A stretch of 64,000 nt of DNA, taken from Methylobacterium aquaticum. GTDB lineage: Bacteria > Pseudomonadota > Alphaproteobacteria > Rhizobiales > Beijerinckiaceae. Below are positions 15,750 to 24,383 of the stretch, in pieces. The stretch's first letter is position 1. Every line of letters starts with the position of its first letter. The translations under genes and the position numbers were made by a program. The stretch covers positions 2,369,001-2,433,000 of the forward strand of contig NZ_CP043627.1 of the NCBI RefSeq assembly GCF_016804325.1. The letters are read 5' to 3'. The notes under the pieces were generated by a model. The model was not told the origin of the DNA, did not search any database, and saw nothing but the letters and a program-made list of their open reading frames with translations.

Positions 15750-17903
15750 ATGACCGACTGGCTCAAGCGCGCGCTCGCGCCCAAGCGCCGGGTGCGCTCG
15801 ATCCTCCAGAACGAGGCCAACGAGTGCGGGCTCGCCGCGCTCGCGATGGTGGCGAACTACCACCGCCACGACATCGACCTCGCCTACTTACGCGCGCTGT
15901 TCCCGCTCTCGCGCAACGGCATGACGCTCGCCAGCATCGTGCAGCTCGCCGACAGCCTCGACCTCGACGCCAGCGGCTACGCCCTCGACGGCGTGACCGA
16001 GCTGGAGCAGGTGGCGCTGCCGGCGATCCTGCACTGGCGCGGCAACCACTTCGTGGTGCTGGAGAAGATCTCCCGCGGAAAATACCACATCCAGGACCCG
16101 GAATTCGGCCTGCGCATCTACGAGCGGGCCGACATGGAGCGCCTGTTCGGCGGCATCGTCCTCGAATTCGCGCCCCGGCTCGACTTCCGGGCGATCAAGG
16201 TCGGCGACCGGCTCAAGCTGTTCGACATCCTGCGCAGCGCCCGGGGCTTGGGCGGCACGGTGTGGCAGATCACGCTGGTCTCGGTGGCGATCTCGCTTCT
16301 CGGCCTCACCACACCGGTGCTGCTGCAGATCGCGCTGGACGTGGTGATCCCGCAGGTCGATCTCGACCTGATGCAGATGCTGGCCGTCGGCCTCGTGCTG
16401 ATGATGCTGTTCGAGGCGTTCGGGCAGTGGCTGCGCGGCTACATCGCGCTCCGCGCCTCGACGCTGCTCCAGCTCCAGTTCACCCGCAACGTCGTCGGCC
16501 ACGCGCTGCGCCTGCCGCTGAGCTATTTCGAGCTGCGCCATCCGGGCGATTTCGTCACCCGCATCCAGTCGATCGACACGATCCGCAACTTCATGGTCGG
16601 GGGCCTGGTCACGTCGTTTGCCGATATCGGCACGTCGTTCCTGCTCGTCGGGCTGATGTATTATTACTCGCCCGCCATGGCGTCGATCGTGCTCGCGACG
16701 CTGGCCGCCGTGCTGGCGATGCGCTTCGTCACCTTCCCGACGCTGAACCGCGCCACCGCGGGCTCGCTCGAGGCGCGCTCGCAGGAGCAGGCGAGCCTGA
16801 TCGACGGGCTCCAGCGCATCGGCAGCCTGAAGGCGCATAACAGCACCGAGCTCTTCGCCATGAACTGGTTCGAGAGCTTCGCGCGCTTCGCCAATCTCGA
16901 TTTCCGGGCCAAGAAGGCCGGGCTCGACGCCGAGTTCCTGATGCACGTCGTCATCGCGATCAGCACCGTGGCAACGCTCTATCTCGGCATCACCGGCGTC
17001 ATCAAGAATACGCTGACGATCGGCACGCTCTACGCCTTCATCGCGTTGCGCACCGACTTCTTCGACCGCGTCAACCACCTGACGACCAGCCTGCTCCAGC
17101 TCGCCGCCCTCAAGGTCCATGTCGCCCGCCTCGACGACGTAATCGGCCAGGCACCCGAGGAGGGCCTGCACGAGGCGACCTTCCATCGGGCGATCCGCAA
17201 GGAGGTGAAGGTCGAGAACGTCACCATCCGCTTCGGCCGCGGCGACGAACCGATCCTGACCGGCGCCTCGCTGACCATCGATGTCGGCCGCTGCGAGACG
17301 ATCGCGATCGTCGGCGCCTCCGGATCCGGCAAGTCGTCCTTGATGCGCATCCTGGCGAGCCTCACCGAGCCCGCCGCCGGCACGGTCACCATCGACGGGG
17401 CGCCGATCGGCCAGTTCGGCAAGCGCGAGTACCGCGCCAATCTCGGCGTCGTCTTCGCCGACGATGGCCTCTTCGCCGGCACGGTGGCCGACAACCTGTC
17501 GCTGTTCGATCCCGCCGTATCCCATGCCGAGATGGAGGCGGCCCTGACCCGGGTCGCTCTGCGCGAGGAGATCGAGCGGCTGCCGCAGGGCTACGCCACC
17601 CACGTCTCGGAGGAGGGCAGCGTGCTCTCCACCGGCCAGCGCCGCCGCCTGCTGCTGGCGCGGGCCATCTGCCGCCGGCCGCGGCTGATGCTCCTCGACG
17701 AGGTGACGGCGAATCTCGACCCGGCGACGGAAGTCGCCCTCGTCGAGAGCCTGAAGGGCGTGAAGGCCGCCAAGGTGTTCATCACCCACAGCGAGCGCCT
17801 GCTCGACCAGGTCGATCGGGTTTTTCGGATCGAGAACGGGCGTCTCACCGAGGATCCGCGCCCGCCGGCACAGCCGGGGGCGCCGGAGACGGAGGCGGCG
17901 TGA
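15750..17903 (+). CDS. C39-peptidase ABC exporter (PCAT-type)
   Basis: Encodes 717 aa. Residues 10-130 are a C39 cysteine peptidase with an intact site: Gln and Cys in LQNEANECGLAALAM, His in RGNHFVVLEK and Asp in HIQDPEFG. The transmembrane domain at about residues 160-440 is followed by an ABC ATPase with Walker A GASGSGKSS, signature LSTGQRRRLLLARA, Walker B LMLLDEVTANLD and switch His in FITHSE. Such transporters cleave after Gly-Gly leaders and export the core. That matches the five precursor genes upstream with AGG leader ends. The ATG at 15750 has the ribosome binding site GGGAGAGG. Confidence 0.95.
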   Translation: MTDWLKRALAPKRRVRSILQNEANECGLAALAMVANYHRHDIDLAYLRALFPLSRNGMTLASIVQLADSLDLDASGYALDGVTELEQVALPAILHWRGNHFVVLEKISRGKYHIQDPEFGLRIYERADMERLFGGIVLEFAPRLDFRAIKVGDRLKLFDILRSARGLGGTVWQITLVSVAISLLGLTTPVLLQIALDVVIPQVDLDLMQMLAVGLVLMMLFEAFGQWLRGYIALRASTLLQLQFTRNVVGHALRLPLSYFELRHPGDFVTRIQSIDTIRNFMVGGLVTSFADIGTSFLLVGLMYYYSPAMASIVLATLAAVLAMRFVTFPTLNRATAGSLEARSQEQASLIDGLQRIGSLKAHNSTELFAMNWFESFARFANLDFRAKKAGLDAEFLMHVVIAISTVATLYLGITGVIKNTLTIGTLYAFIALRTDFFDRVNHLTTSLLQLAALKVHVARLDDVIGQAPEEGLHEATFHRAIRKEVKVENVTIRFGRGDEPILTGASLTIDVGRCETIAIVGASGSGKSSLMRILASLTEPAAGTVTIDGAPIGQFGKREYRANLGVVFADDGLFAGTVADNLSLFDPAVSHAEMEAALTRVALREEIERLPQGYATHVSEEGSVLSTGQRRRLLLARAICRRPRLMLLDEVTANLDPATEVALVESLKGVKAAKVFITHSERLLDQVDRVFRIENGRLTEDPRPPAQPGAPETEAA

Positions 17904-18101
17904 GGAGGCAGGCGGATGCCTGTCTTGCCCGCTCGACGGTGCCTCGCCCCCCATCGTCGTTGGAGACCGCAGAGACCGGAGTTCGGGACTGGGGAAGGCT
18001 GAGTTTCGATCGGCCGCAGCCACAGGCTACACTTCCTTCGAAAATCACCATAGGGTGGCGGCCGAACAACCGACCGACTTTCCGTTCGACAGGAGCGCCC
18101 C

Positions 18102-18728
18102 ATGCCCGAGCCCAGAACTGGCCGCATCTTGATTTTGCCAGTACTAGCTTGGTTGGCGACACTGCCGATCGCATCGGAAAGTGCGCGTGCCGCCTCGGCA
18201 ACCATCGTGGCGCTCGGCGCCAGCAACACGGAGGGGATGAAGCTCTCCACGGCAGAAGCCTATCCCGCCCAGCTGGAACAGATCCTGCGCGCGAAGGGTC
18301 TCGATGTATCGGTCATCAATGCGGGTGTGAGCGGAGATACCTCCGAAGGCATGCTAAACCGTCTTGGCTCGAGCGTGCCGGACGGGACGCGGCTGGTCAT
18401 CCTACAGCCGGGTAGCAACGACGGTCGGGGTGGGCGGCGGCAAGGCGGTCGTATCGTCGATCCAGGGCAATCGGCGGCCAATCTCGACGCCGTGATCACG
18501 CAATTGCAGGCACGCGGCATCGCGGTCGCCGTTTTCAACGGGCTCGGAGGCGCCGCGCGCGAGGCGGCCATGCGGCATCACGCCATTTTCCTCGGTCAGT
18601 TCTCCGCCGGCATTCCCGCCAGCGCGCGGCAACCGGACGGTCAGCATCTCACGGCCGAGGGCTACGGCATGGTCGCGCAGCGCATCGCGCCGAAGATCGG
18701 CGCGATGCTCGGCCGGAGCGGTCGCTGA
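18102..18728 (+). CDS. SGNH-family hydrolase, arylesterase-like
   Basis: Encodes 208 aa with a signal peptide (residues 1-30, ending ARAAS). The four SGNH blocks are visible: block I ATIVALGASNTEG carries the nucleophile Ser with Ala-Ser in place of Asp-Ser, block II NAGVSGDTSEG, block III LQPGSNDGR and block V DGQHLTAEGYG with Asp and His. It resembles periplasmic TesA-like esterases or lysophospholipases. It lies 198 bp after the exporter in the same direction. A role with the acyltransferase in adding or removing acyl groups is conceivable but only a guess. Confidence 0.8.
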   Translation: MPEPRTGRILILPVLAWLATLPIASESARAASATIVALGASNTEGMKLSTAEAYPAQLEQILRAKGLDVSVINAGVSGDTSEGMLNRLGSSVPDGTRLVILQPGSNDGRGGRRQGGRIVDPGQSAANLDAVITQLQARGIAVAVFNGLGGAAREAAMRHHAIFLGQFSAGIPASARQPDGQHLTAEGYGMVAQRIAPKIGAMLGRSGR

Positions 18729-18824
18729 GGAACGGCGATGCGACCACGATGATGGCGATGCCGGCCATCCTCGGCAGCCCTTCGCACGGTCGAACCCGTT
18801 GGGATGAGACAGCAGCGTCAATTC

Positions 18825-20318
18825 CTATCGAGGCTCTTCAGACCGCGACACCCGCAGGATCGGTGCCGGGAATCGCCTCGCGGCAGGCGTCGCGCTGCCG
18901 CGCAGGGCCGGAGCCTTCTCGACCGGCACCGCCGCGAGCGAGCGGCGCAGGGGCGGCGACGACGGGGGCGCGACCGACTCGAATCGCCGGGCAGCCGGCC
19001 CGCCAGGCGCAGTATCCAGCAGAGCCGCGGCCGCCGCCAGTTGCAGCGCCTGCCCATCGCGCTCGTTCAAGACGATCTCCGCCGCCACCTCGGCATTGGC
19101 GAGTTCGCCGCGGATGTTCAATTCATCGAGGACGGTGCGAAACCCCGCCGCCCGCTCGATCCCGAAGCCCCGCATCGTCTCGCGCAGCTCGCGGATGCGG
19201 GCAACAAGCTGGGTGTATTGCTCGGCGGTAGCCTGCCGGCGCGCGAAGGCGATGCGGGCCGAGGTGAGCGTCGCGAGTTCCTTGTCCTGCGCCTCGTAGC
19301 CGCGCTGGCGCGCCACCGCCGAGGCCTCGCCGATTCGCGGCAGGCTGCCCGGCGTGTAGATCGGCACGGTCGCGACCACCCGGGTGGTGGTGTCGGTGAT
19401 CCGGTCGAGGACCGGGCTGTAGCCGACCTGGGCGATCTTCGAGAATTGCAGGTTGACCCTCGGCAGGAGGTCGGCGACCGCGGCCTTGGCCTGATATCCC
19501 GCGGCCTCCGCCTCGAGCTGGGATGCGGCGATGTCCGGATTGGCCGTCCGCACCAGTTCGGCATAGGCGTCGGCGCTGCGCGGCAGCCGGTCGGGCAGGC
19601 GCGGCGGCAGCATCCGCTCCGGCGCCATCCGGGTCAGCCGGGTGAACTCGAGCCGGGACGCGGTGAGGTCGGCCTGGGCGCGAATCCGCAGGGCCTCGGC
19701 CTCCTGCACCCGCGAGCGGGCGAGCGCCACGTCGGTGCGGGTGGCGTCGTTGAGCTCGAACTGCTTGTCGGTGAAGGCGGCGATGCGCTGGATCGCCACG
19801 AGCTGCGCGTCGCGGGCCGCCAGGATCCGAGTGTCGCGCAGCACCGCGATGTAGGCGATGGCAGTGTCGAGCAGCACCTGCTGGCGCCGGCCGATCAGCA
19901 GCAGACGGCCCGATTCGGCCAGCGTCCGCGCCGTCTGGTAGCCGTTCCAGCGCTGGAACCCGTCGAAGAGCGGCAGGTTCGCGGTGAGACCGACCACCGT
20001 CGGCGACCGCCGCGGCGTCGCGTCGAGCCCGACCGTAGGCGGCGCGGCTTCCGGCGAATAGGTGATGCGGCTCCGCAGCGGCCGGTCGGCCGTGAAGGCG
20101 ACGGTGGGCATGAAGGCATCGATGGCGCCGCGCAGGCGCTCCTCGGCCCCATCCTGGCGCGCCCGCTCGGCCCGCAGCACGAAGCTCGCGTCGAGCGCCG
20201 CGGCCGAGGCCTCCTCGAGGCTCTGCGCCCGGGCCGCGCCGGCCGAGCCCGCCAGGATCGCCAGGCTCGCCATGATGCCGCAGCCCAGCCTCTCCAACCT
20301 CGCGCGCCGCACCGGCAT
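18825..20318 (-). CDS. TolC-family outer membrane channel
   Basis: Encodes 497 aa with a signal peptide (cleavage near AARAQS, residue 31). Two OEP repeats follow, seen as long heptad-rich helices (LEEASAAALDASFVLRAERA, and the second half from RSADAYAELVRTANPDIAAS). PTVVGLTANLPLFDGFQRWN is the beta-barrel strand region. The last 60 residues are a Pro/Ala/Arg-rich tail. TolC proteins form the outer-membrane exit duct for HlyD/ABC exporters. Together with 14441-17903 this gives a complete type I-like peptide export path, although the gene is on the opposite strand and beyond the SGNH gene. Confidence 0.9.
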   Translation of the reverse strand: MPVRRARLERLGCGIMASLAILAGSAGAARAQSLEEASAAALDASFVLRAERARQDGAEERLRGAIDAFMPTVAFTADRPLRSRITYSPEAAPPTVGLDATPRRSPTVVGLTANLPLFDGFQRWNGYQTARTLAESGRLLLIGRRQQVLLDTAIAYIAVLRDTRILAARDAQLVAIQRIAAFTDKQFELNDATRTDVALARSRVQEAEALRIRAQADLTASRLEFTRLTRMAPERMLPPRLPDRLPRSADAYAELVRTANPDIAASQLEAEAAGYQAKAAVADLLPRVNLQFSKIAQVGYSPVLDRITDTTTRVVATVPIYTPGSLPRIGEASAVARQRGYEAQDKELATLTSARIAFARRQATAEQYTQLVARIRELRETMRGFGIERAAGFRTVLDELNIRGELANAEVAAEIVLNERDGQALQLAAAAALLDTAPGGPAARRFESVAPPSSPPLRRSLAAVPVEKAPALRGSATPAARRFPAPILRVSRSEEPR

Positions 20319-20728
20319 CTGATCTCCGAAGGGTAGGGGGCGCCTTCCTGGCGAGGACCTGCGAACGGCCGCTCTCTTCTTCGCGCAACAGGGTGAACGA
20401 AGCCTTACCTACGGACGCAGCGACTCACGGGGATCGGCTGCGCAGGACGACGATACCGGATTTGTTGGGACGACTGACTTTTGATTGCGATATCGCAATG
20501 TCGTTTTCCACGGCCGCCACGTCGATCCGCCAACGACATTTGATATTATCTCATACCACATCTGATTGATTGATACGGATCTCAAAACCATCCCGTCATT
20601 CCGGGCTCCGCTTTCGCGGCCCGGAATGACGAGGAGGGTGTGAAAACGGTCGAGAGGGCCGAACAGGCTCTGACATCCGAGACCGATCGAGAGGCGAGTG
20701 GTCCGGCCCACCCCGCGACGCCGAACCA
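20319..20728. other. Intergenic region with a short palindrome
   Basis: This stretch lies between the start of the TolC-like gene and the stop of the regulator gene, both on the minus strand. At about 20588-20632 there is an inverted repeat, CGTCATTCCGGGCTCCGC with GCGGCCCGGAATGACG, a common intergenic hairpin in this group of bacteria. It may act as a terminator for nearby transcription. An AT-richer patch at 20460-20590 probably holds the TolC promoter. No gene is seen. Confidence 0.5.
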
Positions 20729-21685
20729 TCACCCGGCAGTCGGGAACACCACGGCACCCTCCGCCTCCTGCCCCCGCGCCGGCACACCGCCGAGCGGGCC
20801 GACGGCGATCGAGCGCAGCAGGGTCGCCCGCGCGGTGCGCAGATGCGCCCGGCAGGTCTGGTCGATCTGGCGCAGGTCGCGCGAGCGCAGGGCGGCGATG
20901 TAGTCCAGATGCTCGCCCAGGGCGACGCGGTGGCGCTCCTTCTCGTCCGATTTGTCCCACTGGTAATGATAGTGGAAGATGATCGAGATCACGTCGTAGA
21001 AATCGCGGATGAAGCGGTTGCGCGAGGCATCGAGGATCAGCCGGTGCAACCGCTCGTCGAGGCGCGAGAAGTCGCGATGGCGCGCGTCGATCTCGGCGAG
21101 CAGGGCGTGATGCTCGCGCTCGATCGAAGCGAGTTCGGCCCAGGCCGGTGAATCCGGCGCCAGCTCGACGAAGCGGCGGGCCGAGCGCAGCTCGAACATC
21201 TCGCGGATCTCGTAGATCTCGGCGGCGAAGTCCGGCGTCACCCCGGCGAAGATCCAGCCGCTGTTCTCGCGCCGCTTCAAGAGCCCGAACTGGCTGAACC
21301 GGGTCAGGTATTCCCGCACCGCCGTGGTCGAGACGCCGAACAGCCGCGCCAGTTCCGAGGTGTTGACCACCTGGCCCGGGCGGCAATCGCCCTGGAGCAC
21401 CCATTGCATGAACTTGCGCTCGACGGCCTCCGCCACCGTCTCGGTCTCGACGCCCGGGAAATGATCCTCCGGCACCGGGTGACGGATCAGGCATCGCCGC
21501 CCCCCGTCGGTCGCGACGATGCCGGCCGCGGCGAGGCCGGCCAGCACGCCCCGCACGGTGGTGCGGCTGACCTCCAGCGCCTCGGACAATTCGGCCTCCG
21601 AGGCGCACCACGGCCCGAGCGGCCGTGCGGCGAGCGTGGACAAGCATTGGTTGTAGGCCCGCTTGTGGACCGTGTTCGCCCGCAT
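20729..21685 (-). CDS. GntR/FCD-type regulator with two winged-helix segments
   Basis: Encodes 318 aa. It has two helix-turn-helix-like stretches, ASEAELSEALEVSRTTVRGV (about residues 28-50) and NTSELARLFGVSTTAVREYL (about residues 108-130). An FCD-type all-helical ligand domain follows from about residue 155 (EIYEIREMFELRSARRFVEL, DERLHRLILDASRNRFIRDF, ALRSRDLRQIDQTCRAHLRT). Usual FadR-subfamily members have one winged helix and about 230-250 aa, so the first segment is extra. It is divergent from the sugar-acid oxidoreductase and transporter genes and probably controls them through the palindromic promoter at 21759-21801. Confidence 0.85.
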   Translation of the reverse strand: MRANTVHKRAYNQCLSTLAARPLGPWCASEAELSEALEVSRTTVRGVLAGLAAAGIVATDGGRRCLIRHPVPEDHFPGVETETVAEAVERKFMQWVLQGDCRPGQVVNTSELARLFGVSTTAVREYLTRFSQFGLLKRRENSGWIFAGVTPDFAAEIYEIREMFELRSARRFVELAPDSPAWAELASIEREHHALLAEIDARHRDFSRLDERLHRLILDASRNRFIRDFYDVISIIFHYHYQWDKSDEKERHRVALGEHLDYIAALRSRDLRQIDQTCRAHLRTARATLLRSIAVGPLGGVPARGQEAEGAVVFPTAG

Positions 21686-21758
21686 TCCACCCTCCCAGGA
21701 CGGCGATTCCAGTATGCCGGCCGGAAACCGTCCATCCGCCTCGGATCGGTTTTTCGCA

Positions 21759-21801
21759 CATAAAAAACCGTTTGACAGCCGCAGCGAGGCGGTTCTTTAT
21801 G
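21759..21801 (+). promoter_or_regulatory. Promoter with overlapping palindromic operator
   Basis: A -35 box TTGACA (21772-21777), a 17-base spacer and a -10-like CTTTAT (21795-21800) face the sugar-acid operon. The arms CATAAAAAACCG (21759-21770) and CGGTTCTTTATG (21790-21801) form a 12-bp inverted repeat with one mismatch that brackets the -35 and covers the -10. A regulator bound here would block polymerase. The divergent GntR-type protein is the obvious candidate. Confidence 0.6.
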
Positions 21802-21884
21802 CATGATAATACATAAGACCCACCCTGCGAGGACACGCCCTTGGCCCCGATCGGCAGCATTTCCGCCTGCGCGGCGCATCGCGC

Positions 21885-23036
21885 ATGAGCGCCGCCCGGA
21901 CAAACCGGCGGGTCGTCCAGTTCGGCACCAGCCGCTTCCTGCAAGCCCATGCCGACCTGTTCATCCACGAGGCGCGCGAGGCCGGCCAGGCGGTCGGCCC
22001 GGTCGCGGTGGTGCAGACGTCAGGCAGCGCTGCCCGCGCCGGGCGCGTCGCCGCCTTCGGGGCGGCGAGCGGCTATCCAGTCGTCATCCGCGGCATCGCC
22101 GACGGGGCTCCGGTCGAGCGGCAGGTCACCGTCACCAGCATCGACCGCGGCCTCTCGGCCACCACCGACTGGGACGCGGTGACGGCCCTGTTCGTCGAGG
22201 AGGCCGAGATCGTCCTCTCGAATACCGGCGATACCGGCTACGCGATCGACCCGGCCGATCGCGGTCCGGGCCTCGTCGCGGCGCATCCCCCGGTCTCGTT
22301 TCCGGGCAAGCTGACCCAGCTCCTGTATCGCCGCTGGCAGGCGGGCGGGCGCCCGCTCACTCTGCTGCCCTGCGAACTCGTCAACCGCAACGGCCGGGTG
22401 CTCCAGGGCCTCGTCCTCGACCTCGCCGCGGAAGCCGGATTGCCGGAGGCGTTCTCGGCCTGGCTGCGCGAGAGCGTGATCGTCACCGACACGCTGGTCG
22501 ACCGCATCGTCTCCGAACCGATCGAGCCCGTCGGCGCGGTGGCCGAGCCCTACGCCCTGTGGGCGATCGAGCGCCGGCCCGGCCTCGTGCTCCCGTGCGA
22601 GCATCCCTGCATCGTGCTCGCCGACGATCTCGAACCCTACGAGCGGCTGAAGCTGCACATCCTCAATCTCGGCCACACGTTCCTGGCCGAGATCTGGCAG
22701 CGCGAGGGCCGGCCTGAGGCTGAGACCGTGCGCGAGATCCTGGCCGATCCGGCGATCCGGGCCCGGCTCGACGCGCTCTACCGCGACGAGGTGGTGCCGG
22801 GATTCGCCGCCCGCGGGATGGAGGCGGAGGCCACGGCCTATGTCGCCGCCACCCTCGACCGGTTCCTCAACCCCTACCTGAACCACCGCATCGCCGACAT
22901 CGCCCAGAACCACGTCCAGAAGGTCGAGCGCCGGGTCGACGCCTTCCTGGCCTGGGTCGAGGAGGCGGGCGTGAGCTTGCCGGCGCCGGTGCTGCGGGCG
23001 CTCGCCGCCGCCCATCCGAAATCGGGCGCGGCATGA
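21885..23036 (+). CDS. Polyol/sugar-acid dehydrogenase (tagaturonate reductase/mannitol dehydrogenase family)
   Basis: Encodes 383 aa of the long-chain mannitol dehydrogenase family, close to UxaB-type tagaturonate reductases. The N terminus RRVVQFGTSRFLQAHADLF is the nucleotide-binding start of this group. The catalytic signature K-x4-N-x2-H is intact in LKLHILNLGHTFLAEIW. Such enzymes interconvert keto-sugar acids and aldonates with NAD(H). It is the first gene of an operon with an ABC transporter: its stop overlaps the first permease start (ATGA). The substrate is inferred from the enzyme pair in this locus, not proven. Confidence 0.8.
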   Translation: MSAARTNRRVVQFGTSRFLQAHADLFIHEAREAGQAVGPVAVVQTSGSAARAGRVAAFGAASGYPVVIRGIADGAPVERQVTVTSIDRGLSATTDWDAVTALFVEEAEIVLSNTGDTGYAIDPADRGPGLVAAHPPVSFPGKLTQLLYRRWQAGGRPLTLLPCELVNRNGRVLQGLVLDLAAEAGLPEAFSAWLRESVIVTDTLVDRIVSEPIEPVGAVAEPYALWAIERRPGLVLPCEHPCIVLADDLEPYERLKLHILNLGHTFLAEIWQREGRPEAETVREILADPAIRARLDALYRDEVVPGFAARGMEAEATAYVAATLDRFLNPYLNHRIADIAQNHVQKVERRVDAFLAWVEEAGVSLPAPVLRALAAAHPKSGAA

Positions 23037-23716
23037 CCTACCAGTTCGATTTCGCGTCCCTGCTGCCGTACTGGCGCGACTTCGCGGCCGGCGTCTGGCT
23101 GACGCTCCAGCTGTCGGCGGTGGCGACGGTTCTGGGTTTCATCGGCGGCGCGCTCTGTGCCATCGCCCGGGCCGACGGGCCGCCCTGGCTCCAGCGGATC
23201 GTCGGCGCCTATGTCGAGGTGATCCGCAACACGCCGCTGCTGGTCCAGATCTTCCTGGTCTATTTCGGCATCGCGGTGCTGGGCCTGCGGGTCGATGCCA
23301 ACGTGGCGGCGGTGCTGGCACTCGTCGTCAACGTCGTGGCCTATACCTGCGAGATCATGCGCGCCGGGATCGAGAGCATCCATCGGGCGCAGGTCGAGGC
23401 CGGCGAGTGCCTGGGGCTGAACCGCCGCCAGATCTACTGGCACGTGGTGCTCCGCCCGGCGATCGAGCGGGTCTACCCGGCTCTCGTCAGCCAGTACGTG
23501 CTGCTGATGCTCGCTTCCTCGATCTGCTCACAGATCTCGGCCGAGGAGCTGACGGCGGTGGCCAACCGCATCCAGTCCGACACCTTCCGCAGCTTCGAGA
23601 CCTACATCGTCGTCGGCCTCGTCTACCTCGCCCTGTCCTTCGTCGTGCGGTGGGCCTTCTGGGGCTTCGGCCAACTCGTCTTCACCCGCCGGCGCAAGCT
23701 CGGCACGGCTCTGTAA
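23033..23716 (+). CDS. ABC transporter permease, polar amino-acid type
   Basis: Encodes 227 aa of the HisM/GlnP-type permease family. Several membrane segments surround the EAA loop, seen in AQVEAGECLGLNRRQIYWHV followed by LRPAIERVYPAL. The N-terminal half has the conserved VEVIRNTPLLVQIFLVYFGI segment. It forms a heteromeric channel with the permease encoded 13 bp downstream. The start overlaps the upstream stop, so the genes are translationally coupled. Confidence 0.92.
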   Translation: MTYQFDFASLLPYWRDFAAGVWLTLQLSAVATVLGFIGGALCAIARADGPPWLQRIVGAYVEVIRNTPLLVQIFLVYFGIAVLGLRVDANVAAVLALVVNVVAYTCEIMRAGIESIHRAQVEAGECLGLNRRQIYWHVVLRPAIERVYPALVSQYVLLMLASSICSQISAEELTAVANRIQSDTFRSFETYIVVGLVYLALSFVVRWAFWGFGQLVFTRRRKLGTAL

Positions 23717-23729
23717 GGGGAGGGGTGTG

Positions 23730-24383
23730 ATGCCGACCTTCGGACCCCAGCACCTCTGGTTCCTGCTCCAGGCCGCCGGCTGGACGCTGGCGCTCTCGGC
23801 CATCGCCTTCATCGGCGGCGGCCTCCTCGGCTTCGGCGTGGCGCTCGCGCGCATCTCGCGCAACCGCGTCCTGCGGGGCCTGGCCTCGGCCTACGTGCAG
23901 GTGGTGCAGGGCACGCCGCTCCTGATCCTGCTGTTCATGATCTATTTCGGCCTCGCCATCGCGGGCTTCGACCAGTTGCCGGCGCTGATCGCCGCGGGTG
24001 CCGGGCTCACCATCTACGCCTCGGGCTTCCTCGGCGAGATCTGGCGCGGCTGCATCGAGGCGGTGCCGAAGACCCAGTGGGAGGCGGCGGAGTGCCTGGC
24101 CCTGTCGCCCTGGCAGCGCCTGACCCGGGTGGTGCTGCCGCAGGCGATGCGGCTCGCCACCGCTCCGACGGTGGGGTTCCTGGTCCAGATCGTCAAGAAC
24201 ACCTCGCTCGCCTCGGTCGTCGGCTTCGTGGAATTGTCGCAGGCCGGCAAGCTCATCAACAACTCGATCTTCCAGCCCTTCATCATCTTCGTGATCGTGG
24301 CGCTGTTCTACTTCGCCATCTGCTATCCGCTGTCGGCCTGGAGCCGCGGGCTGGAGAGGAGGCTCAATGTCGGCCGTCGTTAA
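23730..24383 (+). CDS. ABC transporter permease, polar amino-acid type
   Basis: Encodes 217 aa. The conserved VQVVQGTPLLILLFMIYFGL and EAA loop (WEAAECLALSPWQRLTRVVL) mark the same family as the preceding permease. The ATG at 23730 follows an AAGGGGAGGGG ribosome binding site and is preferred over the GTG three bases upstream. Its end overlaps the start of the ATPase gene by 17 bases. Confidence 0.9.
   Translation: MPTFGPQHLWFLLQAAGWTLALSAIAFIGGGLLGFGVALARISRNRVLRGLASAYVQVVQGTPLLILLFMIYFGLAIAGFDQLPALIAAGAGLTIYASGFLGEIWRGCIEAVPKTQWEAAECLALSPWQRLTRVVLPQAMRLATAPTVGFLVQIVKNTSLASVVGFVELSQAGKLINNSIFQPFIIFVIVALFYFAICYPLSAWSRGLERRLNVGRR

Noticed and set aside
15888..18023. 711-codon antisense frame over the C39 exporter
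   Set aside because: Overlaps a well-supported gene and has no recognisable domains.
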